Shown: positions 55,561 to 64,000 of the stretch, piece after piece
How the letters are laid out: every line of letters starts with the position of its first letter
Position numbering within the stretch: position 1 is the stretch's first letter
Origin: Gautieria morchelliformis
Taxonomy: Eukaryota; Basidiomycota; Agaricomycetes; Gomphales; Gomphaceae
DNA: 64,000 nt
Reading direction: 5' to 3'
NCBI GenBank assembly: GCA_015179125.1
Contig: WHVA01000463.1
Coordinates: forward strand, 1 to 64,000
Position numbers and translations under genes: made by a program
Notes under the pieces: generated by a model
Told to the model about the DNA's origin: nothing
Seen by the model: only the letters and a program-made list of their open reading frames with translations
The model's database searches: none

Positions 55561-57186
55561 GCCCATTAGCTGAAGCCAAGTCCCTCCTACCTCGCCCTTT
55601 TGGACCTGACCTCAGACTCATGGTTTGCACCTTGACATCATGATGGGAAGCATCTTGTGACAATTTTCTGAGGAGCTACTGATACTCTCAACTCTACTGC
55701 CTTGCACTGGACAGGTGTGGGATGTCAGTGATGTAAAGAGTGTGCAAACTGGTACAGAGTTCTCAGTATTAGTGGTCTGCGGGCTCAGGCTGGGCTCAAA
55801 AGCCTGGGCTTGGGCTCGGCGTGGAGGGGCTTGGGCTTGTCAAATTCTGAGCCCGGCCCTTGAAGAAGGGCCGGGCCGGGTTTGGGCCTGTGGGTGGGCA
55901 GTCGTCGAAGGGGATGCCGCACATGCATTATGATGTTTGTTACTTGTACTTAGTGTTAAATTCAACTACTAGACAACCTCCTCATCCAGGAGGTTGTCTA
56001 GTTCAAGCTCACAGTCACTATCTAAGTCTAAGTCAATAGTACACTCACTGGATCCACCTGCGGTTTTCCCATCACCAATGAGATCAATCTCACACGAGGA
56101 CATGGGTGCCGGCTCACGGGTGAGCAAGTCGTTTTGTAGGGCACATTTTATTACCTGTAAGGCCTCCACCACATCTCCTTTCAAGCGGTTACGGCGTTTG
56201 GTGATCATGATACCCGAGCTAGAGCACGCAGGTTCGCTTGAAACTGAGGAGGCCATGATGGGAAGGTAATCATCTGCCAGCGATGCCCAAATAGGGAAAA
56301 GTCATTTGTGGCACTAGGTATGGATCAGCGATCTCATCTAGTCCCGAAAATATAAGGGCTTACCCCCCACCACTCAATTAGCCCCATCCCATCGGGTATT
56401 GGCTCCACTGGTCCCATGTAGCCTCGGTATGCCTGGAGCCAAGGGCTTTCGCTCTCTGAGATGTCACTCGAGAAGCTGGATGCAGGAACCAAGGGAGCTG
56501 GCGCGTCGTCTTCTTCATCGCCACTCAGTGCGCCCAGTAGAGCCTGGAGCCGATGTTTCCTTGGGTTAGGAGCTGCATTGGGCTGAGTCAGCGTGGCCCT
56601 CAATGCATCTCAACATTCCTTGAACTGCAGGACTGGTCAGTGGAAAGAATAGACAACATACATACCTAACTCACAATAGTTTTGACCATATGTATCACCC
56701 TGTCCATGAGGTCATTTTCCCAATGTTTTTCAAAGCGAGTGAGTTTGTGTTCGGGGTGAAGCACTGCCACGCAATGTGTTAGCATTCATGGACAATTTGT
56801 ACATACTTATGCAACCCACCCATAGCCATAATATATGCTGGTGAGTCTTCCGTCCTGCCATAGTATTCAGTGAGTTTATTGATACCTGCAGTCAATGGTT
56901 CCCGGAATTTGCCGTATCCAGACCTTTAAATGAGTTGGCTCGACCACGCTGCAAGGAGACTCTCTAACCCTGGGCTTGCAAGGTACAGGGTAGGATACCT
57001 TTCAGCTGAGAACTCATGCTGCGCACAGTTGGCAAACTGGTACAGGGGAGATGTTTAGAATTGACTTATTTGCATAGCCAGGAAATACATACCCGTAGGA
57101 GCTGTATAAAGGCCTTCACAGAGTCCCATTCACCTGGGGTAAGGGACAGCTTCATGAGCTTCAGTGACTTCATGTGATCCTTCTCA

Positions 57187-57586
57187 CACTGCAGGCATAT
57201 AAAAGTTTTCTTGTCTGAAAAACTGTTTAAAAAACTGTAAAGATTTTCCAAATATTTTTAGTGTTTTTTATGTAAAAAAACTTTAAAAAGATTTTGTGTT
57301 TTTGTTAGAATTTGTTGAGCAAGAAAATTGTAAAAAAGTTTAAAGTTTTTTGTAGGGTTTTTTATGTCTTTTTATAAGTTTCTTTGTGAAAACATAAAGA
57401 AACCCATAAAAAACCCTGAAAAAAACTTTGAATTTTTTTACAATTTTCTTGCTCGACAAATTCTAATAAAAACACAAAATTTTATTATAGTTTTTTTTAC
57501 ATAAAAAAACACTAAAAATATTTGGAAAATCTTTACAGTTTTTTTGACAGTTTTTCAGACCAGAAAACCTTTCTATGCCTGCAGTG
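57187..57586. mobile_element. 400-bp palindromic MITE (CACTG ends, 3-bp duplication)
   Basis: CACTGCAGGCATATAAAAG at the left and its inverse ending ATGCCTGCAGTG at the right. Almost the whole element is one imperfect palindrome of two roughly 190-bp AT-rich arms. Flanked by TCA on both sides (57184-57186, 57587-57589). CACTG ends and a 3-bp duplication suggest mobilisation by a CACTA-type transposase. Non-coding. Confidence 0.85.
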
Positions 57587-58843
57587 TCAAGATGTGCTAT
57601 TTCGAGCATGAACCGGTTGACATGCTGCAGGGTCACCTTTATACACATATACATCTATGTTTGTTGTGAGTACGCACCTCTTTGTTGTGATAAGCTCTGT
57701 CGAGCATGAGATATGTTGATGACCAGCGAATGACCATATCCAGTAACAAGGTGGTCGGCTGCTCAACGTTGTTTTTGACCTGGAGCATGCGGTATACCTC
57801 TTTGCATTTGGCCAAAGGCCGTTCCTGGTTACAGGAATGGTTGTTAGAATATATGCATGGACAGTCTAATAATGGTGTACATACCTTGACACAAATAGCG
57901 TGTATAAGTCCCACTGCATCTTGTTTCGATGCATCAGTGTCCAGGATATGATCGTCGGGCTTATCTGTGTTGTAATGCGGGGAGTGTGAGTGCGTGGAGA
58001 GCAGGGCTTGGGTTGCCAGATTGATGCAATATGCCAGACATCTAAAACCAATAGTTTAGAGTGCAGAACACATTGAAAAAGAAAATTACTTACCGGATGC
58101 GTCGTTCTACTGGGCAGAACGATTGTCCTGTGCGTTCTTCAATGTGTTGAGCCAGCTCCTCCATCATGGTGTTGTTATTAGAGGTGTTATCACATGTCAC
58201 CCACCCGATCTATACATAGGCTGTCAGTTATGGAGAGTATAAAGGCACTGAACATACTTTATGGACGGCACCGACACGGTCAAACACTTTGAACAGTATT
58301 TGACCGAGCCACTTACCAGAATGCCCACCGTTGACACGAACAAAACCGAGGAGGGCATTCTGGAGGGCCATGATGCCCCCAGAACTCTTTTCAACCCAGT
58401 GACAGGTGACGGCAAAATACCCATCGACATTCGAGGCTTGCCATGCATTGCATGTGCATGAGATCAAACCTTGGATATTGGTGCCCTGGACTGCAACTTG
58501 TAGTTATTTTGGTTATGGAATAACTGTCTATACTCACTGAAAACTGTTTCTTGAGATCACGCAAATGCCCTTGGAATAACTCTAAGATTTTGTTGTGGGA
58601 CACCTTGGGCCCAGGCACCTTGAGTTTATCTTTGGCACATGATGCCATTTCGAGCATCGCTTCGAATCGTGGGTTATCAAAGACCATTAGAGGCTATGCA
58701 GATAAGATAAGCAATTTCAATACAAGTGATAAGATAAGGAGCTCCCCTGATCGGTCGCGATCATCCATTCTATTGCAAGCTGGACAAACGACTCATCCGT
58801 ATATGGAGCTACAGCCGCTTCCATCGCTTTGGAGGGAGCCGGT

Positions 58844-59842
58844 TGTCACGACCGGTTTATTTCTCCTACCGCGCTACCTCTATGTTCCCCCTCGTCACTC
58901 CCTAGCATCTTTGCCAGAGTTCGCCGCACCTACCGACCACTTCCCCTCTACGTCCACTCTACCCGCTGTTCGCCCCATTCTCCGAACTGCTATTCGCTGC
59001 TCGCGCATTTTGTCAGCAGGCACGCCATCAAATATGATCGATACCATTCACCCGGCATGATGGTTCATCATTAACCCCATCATCTTCTTAATCCAACCCC
59101 ATTGGGTGTTCGTATGGCCAAGGTGTGATTGCAGGATGTCTCTTCCATAGGCCGTGCGGGATCAACCCAGTAAACGAAGAGCCCGTGCAGGGTAGCGTGT
59201 ATGCGGGTCCCAAGACATGGTTTTGTCCATAAGTGCCTTCGCTCCCTTTATTCTCCGTCGTTTCATGTTCGCATTCTCCCACTCTATTGTATGTTTATTC
59301 CATCTACCTAGTATCATGACCACGCACCCCTATCCAACCCTGACTCACAACGGTCTCTTTCCTATTCGCTGATACCTTACGAGCATTCGATATAAGTAGT
59401 TTACATTCTCATGTATATTCCCCAGTTCAATTATCATACGTCGTTCATCTTGTGCAGCTTTGACCTCGCCGTGGTCATCATCTTAAGCCTTCTCTTGGAG
59501 ATTCCCATCTTCGACTAGCAAAGGACTTAGGCATCACTGGTGAGTTCTCATACTTCATCTTCGTTACCTTAGCCTTCGAACCATTTTCTGGGCTGTTGGC
59601 GAAGGGATTGTCGAGACTTAGACAGCCCTTCCGTGAGACCTTGCACGTTACATCGTCAAGAGTCATGGGCTATTTCGCTACGACTGTAGATAGGGTGAGC
59701 CCCGTTTAGGCAAACCCTCTTACCTTGTGAACATTCATTGGTTCACCTATTCGCCGAACGGCATACTTATTGGCACAAGTTATTCGGGCATTCACTGTGT
59801 TCACTAATACACGATATTAACGCCTGAAAACCAATCTTGACA
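58844..59842 (+). mobile_element. Solo LTR A (999 bp) inside the hAT element
   Basis: TGTCACGACCGG...CAATCTTGACA, flanked by CCGGT (58839-58843 and 59843-59847). No internal retrotransposon sequence is present, so it arose by LTR-LTR recombination. About 80-90 percent similar by eye to solo LTR B. Open frames inside are not genes. Confidence 0.88.
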
Positions 59843-61114
59843 CCGGTCCAAAGTGCGCAGTCAGTAAACTGGTCTGCGCAAGCTTGGCCTGCTTGATTGC
59901 ATTTGGCAGTTTGCTGGTAAATCCAGTTTTAGAGCATCAATCTTTGTATTTTCCCTAAATGTGTAGTTAAATAAAATATCTAATTAGTATGTTCACCAGA
60001 CTAAAATATACCTCGTGCATCGCCTGGAGGTGGCATCGCAGGGTACTGACATCAATCACAAAACTGACCTTGTGCCGATCATGTTTTCTATGTTTGGACA
60101 AAGTCAGTGATGATTGAATTATGGGAGGTTGCCACACGCACCGGCACAGCTTGCAGTCCATCAATTTCTTGCCTTCTTCCTTGCACTGGTTCTCAAAAAA
60201 GAACTGAATATCTAAGGTATGTTCCTTTAATTTCTTGGAATGGATCTTGGGTAAGTCCTCGATCCCATCTAGATCTTTGAGCCATCCTTCCGGATGGGCA
60301 TTGTCATGAGCGATAGTTGCCGGTGGTATGGGCATGGCCGGTTCGGCTGACACATTAGGTACAGGAACCTCCTTCTGCTTTTGATTACCGGTAGGTTTTG
60401 CTTTCTTCCTCTTAGGCTCCTCTGATTCCCCCAGCCGCCTAGTGCTGTGAGGCTGCCCTGGCACTTTCGCCATGTTACTCGGATCAAGCAGCACCGCGCT
60501 CAGCTTCAGTACATGGCCCGAACTGCTTTTAAATGGCAGAGGGGCGATTTCCTCGATTTCCTCTTCGGAGCTGTCGATGACCATGTGCGGCATTGGGATT
60601 TAGGGCGTGGGGATGGGTGGAAGGATGAAAAAACAGTTGACAAATTTTTCATCTAATAACTTTTTTTGGAACTACAGTTATACTTTTTGGGACTTCGCAA
60701 ACGACGATCCACACTGCCACCGATGCTTTAGTTTCCCACCCAAAAGCCCGGGCTTAAGGACCGGGCTCAGGGCTTCTGAAAATGAAGCCGAGCCCTCCTC
60801 CTGGGCTTTTGGAGGCCTGGGCTTGGCTTGGCTCGGGCTTTTAAGGGCCAGGCTTGGGCCAAGCCCGGGCTTGAGCCCCAGCCTGAAGAACACTACTCAG
60901 TATCTGCATGCACAGGTAGGTGTAAGTCAAACAACTGAGGGAGATGTACAAAGAGTAGAAGTATTTATACTTTCATTTCAATAGATCAATTGAAAAGGAA
61001 AACAAAGAAAGTGTCTTGCTTGGAGGCAAGACACATACTTTACCTGAAATGGGTAACAAACAGTGTGATGTCACATGAGGGTTATCATGTGTTTGCTTAC
61101 TCCAACACTCCCCC

Positions 61115-61243
61115 TCAAACCATGGATAACCTGAGTTCCACAGCAAAATGCTTGACTTTCAGGGAAGGGAGGGCTTTAGTAAGTGTATCGGCAACCATAT
61201 CCTCTGTAGGGAAGTACACGAGATGAACAGCACCCTGGTCCAT
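61115..61243 (-). pseudogene. Copia pol C-terminal fragment
   Basis: The last part of a Ty1/copia RNase H domain, with QGAVHLVYFPTEDMVADTLT and ALPSLKVKHFAVELRL, ending at TGA 61115-61117 just before the polypurine tract and LTR. Homology stops at about 61243, so the rest of the element is missing. The conserved end fits copia (TEDMVADTLTKAL) and not Ty3 elements. Confidence 0.75.
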
Positions 61244-61567
61244 GATTGTAAATAACCTAATAACCTATGTACATAGTGTTTACCTAATACCAGTGGGCCC
61301 CTTAGGGACACACTGCACAGTTCATGCGTGGGAACTGGCCAGCAGTTCCCATCACATCTTACCTTACAACTGTCACTACGTAGCATCAGAATACCACACC
61401 TTGGTCAAGTTCTGTGTGCCCTTGTGACAAGAGGCTTAAGATCTACATCTTTACACCTTTTTGAACTATCTTGCAGTTGATCCCCTGACCAACCGATTGT
61501 GGGTTCGGAGCAATCTTTTTCAAGATTGCTACGCCGACGACTAAACATCGTTGAGACCCTCCAGTAT
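61244..61567. other. Unassigned stretch between copia fragment and solo LTR B
   Basis: No coding sequence recognised. The last 80 bp (about 61490-61567) may continue the gag relic that solo LTR B splits. Confidence 0.3.
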
Positions 61568-61572
61568 ACCCT

Positions 61573-62603
61573 TGTCATGACCTGTCTATTTCCCTTACCC
61601 CGCTGCCTCTACACTCCCCCTCATCACTCCCTAGCATCTTTGCCAGAGTTTGCCTCACCCTTCGGCCACTCTTCCTCTACGTCCACTCCATTCTCTGTTT
61701 GCCCCATTCTCCAAACCGCTATTCGCTGCTCGAACATTTCGCCAGCAGGCACGCCATCAAATACGATCGACACCATTTACCTGGTGTGATGGTTCATCAC
61801 TAGCCCTATCATCTTCTCGATCCAACCCCTTTGGGTGTTCATATGGCCAAAATGTGTTCGTGGGATGTCCCGTCTGTAGGTTGTGTGGGATCAACCCAGT
61901 AGACGAAGAGTCCGTGCAGGGTAGCATGTATGCAGGTCCCAAGACATGGTTTTGTACATAAGTGCCTTCGCCACCTTTACTCTCTGTTGTTTCATGTTCA
62001 CGCTCTTCCCTCACTCTATTGTATGTTTATTTCATCTATTCTGTACCATGACTGTGCACCCCTATCCAACCCTGACTCACGACGGCCTCTTTCCTATTCG
62101 CTAATACCTTATGAGCATTCAATATAAGTAGTTTACATTCGCATGTATATTCCCCAGTTCAATTATCATACGTTGTCCATCTTGTGCAAACTTGACCTCG
62201 CTGTGATCATCCTCTTGAGCCTTCTCCTGGAGATTTCTATCTTCGACCAGAAGAGGACTTAGGCATCACTGGTGAGTTCTCATACTTCATCTTCGTTACC
62301 TTAGCCTTTGAACTATTTTCTATGCTGTCGGCGAAGGGCTCCGAAGGAGCACCTTCGCCGGCGAAGGGATTGTCGCTACTTAGACAACCCTTCCGTAACA
62401 CCTTGCACGTTACATTGTCAAGTGCCACGGGCTATTTCGCTATGACTGTAGATAGGGCGAGCTCCGTTCGGGCAGCCCTCTTATCCTGTGAACATTTGTT
62501 GGTTCACCTATTCGCCGAATGGCATACTTATTGGCACAAGTTATTCGGGCATTCGCTGTGTTCACTAATACACGATATGAACACCTAAAAACCAATCTTG
62601 ACA
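61573..62603 (+). mobile_element. Solo LTR B (1031 bp), same family as A
   Basis: TGTCATGACCTG...CAATCTTGACA, flanked by ACCCT (61568-61572 and 62604-62608). Versus copy A it has an extra 'ggctccgaaggagcaccttcgcc' segment near 62337. It lies within a Ty3-type gag relic. Confidence 0.88.
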
Positions 62604-62985
62604 ACCCTCTACTGTCGGCTGCGAGCGTTTCTGAATGAGATCTCAGAGGCCATCAGGGTTCAGGGTTTGTCGAAATGCAACCATCTCGTCTTTGACTCAC
62701 TTCGGCAAAGCCAAATAGGCTCGGTGATGCAAAGCTGAATCATTGTACTGGAGGATGGATGCAAGCCCATAGAAATCGACAAAAAACTGAGTTGCCTTGT
62801 GGTTGTCCTTCATGACTAGGTTCTCGAGCTCAATTTTGGCATCAGCAACCTGATCATAAGGGCTGAAGTTCAAATAGAGCTCTTCCGTGAATGCTGTATA
62901 ATCTGAAGCCCATGGGGGTTCGTTGGCAGGGTCATCTGCAAGGTAGGGCTTGAAATAGTCTAGAGCTGTGTCATGATTCGTTTAT
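62604..62985 (-). pseudogene. Ty3/gypsy gag fragment
   Basis: The minus-strand frame ALDYFKPYLADDPANEPP, then LYLNFSPYDQVADAKIELEN and LVMKDNHKATQFFVDFYGLA, aligns block by block with the gag of element 1 (ALQYFEPAIL, LELNFGPYDNAAQAEIDLEK, IVMKEHHKATRFFIDF). It continues to VKDEMVAFRQTLNPDG and is then broken by an in-frame stop and by solo LTR B. The rest of the element is not in the window. An old, degenerate copy. Confidence 0.75.
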
Positions 62986-63169
62986 TCTACAAACCAGCCA
63001 TCAATATCTAGTGAAGAAACATCCCTGCTATCGAAACTTTGAGCCATTCGCTGAAGTATTCTTCACAATATCCCTTTCGCATTCGCTGATCCCATCATTC
63101 CCACCAGGACACCAGGGCGTGGAGCCATTGTCAATCATGGAACCCATCACCTGTTAAAACCCCCACTAG

Positions 63170-63456
63170 CACTGCAGGCATATAAAAGTTTTCTTGTCTG
63201 AAAAACTGTTGAAAAAACTGTAAAGATTTTCCAAATATCTTTAGTGTTTTATTAGAATCTGTTGAGCAAGAAAATTGTAAAAAAATCCAAAGTTTTTTTC
63301 AGGGTTTTTTATGTGTTTCTTTGTGTTTTCACAAAGAAACTTAGGACATAAAAAACCCTGCAAAAAAACTTTAAATTTTTTTACAAATTTCTTGCTCAAC
63401 AAATTCTAACAAAAACACAAAATTTTGTTAAAGTTTTTTTACATTAAAAACACTAA
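63170..63456. mobile_element. Second copy of the CACTG palindromic MITE, cut by another element
   Basis: Begins CACTGCAGGCATATAAAAG as in the 57.2-kb copy, with a shorter central part. Its right arm stops at 'aaaaacactaa' (63456), exactly where a GGGCGCGTTCGG terminus starts. Confidence 0.85.
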
Positions 63457-64000
63457 GGGCGCGTTCGGTAACCAGACCACGAAAATGGATTTTGGTGATC
63501 TCTCACCAAAAAGTGAAGAAACCACGATTTCGCAATCTTGCGAAATCTTTTTCGATTTTGGGGTGTTCGGCACACGAAATCTCAATCTAAAAAGATTTTG
63601 ACCACGCGTGATCTCCCTATACTTTTGAGATACAGCTCAGAGCTGTATCTCAAATGATATTCTCGACTCTACGCCTTGCTGTCTTCTTTCCGTGCTCTTG
63701 GCTGCTGTCTTGGCAACCGCACGACCGCTGTCCCGTGCACACAACATGTCACATCTGGGAGCCAGCTATTACAGCTGGTTGAGATTTCTTGTAGATCAAT
63801 GTATTTAAATTATACACATGTAGAAGTAATATTTATCTATTAATCTGGCTGCAGTAATGGGGTAACAAGCAGAGATACTGGGCAAGTTATCTTGAGGCGT
63901 GACTGACTAGGGTTAGGGTGAGTGTTATTGATACCTTTTGCCAATACCAGGCACACTTAGTCATAGCGGAAGTTACGATTTTGAGATCGCAGAAAATCAC
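63457..64000. mobile_element. PIF/Harbinger-like element, incomplete at window edge
   Basis: Starts GGGCGCGTTCGGTAACC directly after TAA (63454-63456). GGG(C)GCGTT-type termini with a 3-bp TAA/TTA target are typical of PIF/Harbinger elements and their MITEs. Subterminal palindromes ('tttcgcaatcttgcgaaa', 'gatctctcacc') follow. No transposase in the visible 544 bp; the right end lies outside. Confidence 0.6.

Larger units (their letters stand above)
55969..60593 (-). pseudogene. hAT transposase gene, interrupted
   Basis: Start ATG at 60591-60593 (MPHMVIDSSEEEIEE); an acidic then basic N-terminal region; a BED-like zinc finger (MDCKLC ... STLRCHLQAMHE, about 60010-60170). Central pieces are KVPGPKVSHNKILELFQGHL (58560-58620) and PTTLLLDMVIRWSSTYLMLDR (57690-57780), an RNase H-fold block of hAT transposases. 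The dimerisation domain is split between GLIEWWG (56360-56390) and SSVSSEPACSSSGIMITKRR with DVVEALQVIKCAL (56130-56256). The MITE at 57187-57586 and the solo LTR at 58844-59842 interrupt it, so the gene is dead. Intron positions are not fully traced. Confidence 0.75.
55770..60895 (-). mobile_element. hAT DNA transposon with 8-bp target duplication
   Basis: Ends are TAGTGGTCTGCGGGCTCAGG (55770) and, inverted, TAGTGTTCTTCAGGCTGGGG (60895), followed by long GGGCTCAAGCC-type subterminal repeats. They are flanked on both sides by CTCAGTAT (55762-55769 and 60896-60903). An 8-bp duplication and the hAT transposase inside fix the superfamily. Total 5126 bp, of which about 1.4 kb are later insertions (MITE and solo LTR), so the original was about 3.7 kb. 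Confidence 0.9.
55716..61107 (-). repeat. Copia-type 3' LTR, split by the hAT element
   Basis: On the minus strand it starts TGTTGGAGTAAGC at 61107, after the polypurine tract GGTTTGAGGGGGAG, has TATAAATA at about 60962-60969, and is interrupted at 60896-60903 (CTCAGTAT). It resumes at 55762-55769 (same 8 bp) and may end at TCCCACA near 55716, about 258 bp in all. The far end is a guess. Confidence 0.55.

Noticed and set aside
57187-57586. CRISPR-like or rho-independent terminator structure
   Set aside because: A single long palindrome with transposon-type ends and target duplication in a eukaryotic genome; no spacer-repeat periodicity.
61499-61789. 96-codon frame with similar frame at 58551-59060
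   Set aside because: Both similar frames lie in the two solo LTRs and owe their likeness to that.

Overview
The window looks like a chromosome segment from a filamentous basidiomycete, most likely an Agaricomycete of the Rhizoctonia/Ceratobasidium type. The reasons are split genes with many GT-AG introns of about 48-65 nt, fungal protein families (Brl1, a Tudor-less SMN-like protein, a P2C ATPase, an ADAM protease, an F-box/LRR protein, tandem pseudokinase-kinase), and a heavy load of LTR retrotransposons, hAT, CACTA-like and PIF-like DNA elements. The genus is inference; no rRNA or barcode is present.

Region 1 (1-9122) is two nested Ty3/gypsy retrotransposons. A minus-strand element that runs off the left edge sits inside the 5' LTR of a plus-strand chromovirus (gag, protease, RT, RNase H, integrase, chromodomain). 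The chromovirus is dead: frameshift, TGA and TAG. Region 2 (9750-22420) is genic: a 5'-truncated short-form RNase Z-like gene, a minus-strand tandem pseudokinase-kinase gene, a long plus-strand SNF2/RING helicase of the Rad5/Rad16 type, and a minus-strand membrane-anchored ADAM metalloprotease.

Region 3 (22460-41500) is gene-poor. It holds a GH79-like pseudogene, a membrane-protein relic, an F-box gene with a duplicated 5' region, a four-unit array of about 330-bp repeats (29.7-31.0 kb), a fold-back MITE array (32.4-32.8 kb), a large inverted-repeat region (33.8-37.3 kb) with a tRNA-derived SINE-like insert, and two unrecognised protein genes. Region 4 (41766-52189) is a compact housekeeping block: SDR oxidoreductase, mitochondrial ClpP, Brl1/Brr6-type nuclear-envelope protein (divergent from ClpP over 63 bp), SMN-like protein, and a P2C (Na,K-ATPase-like) cation pump. 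Several starts have CACGTG upstream.

Region 5 (55.1-64 kb) is a transposon nest. A 5.1-kb hAT element with a perfect 8-bp target duplication lies in a copia-type LTR and is itself hit by a 400-bp palindromic CACTG MITE and by a 999-bp solo LTR with a 5-bp duplication. A second solo LTR of the same family lies in a Ty3 gag relic, and a PIF/Harbinger-like element lies in a second MITE copy at the right edge.

The most notable points are two catalytic-site microexons (18 nt for SNF2 motif I; 10 nt for the ATPase DKTG site), the layered transposon nest with readable insertion order, the tandem repeat array ending in a TATA box, and the repeated CACGTG promoter motif.
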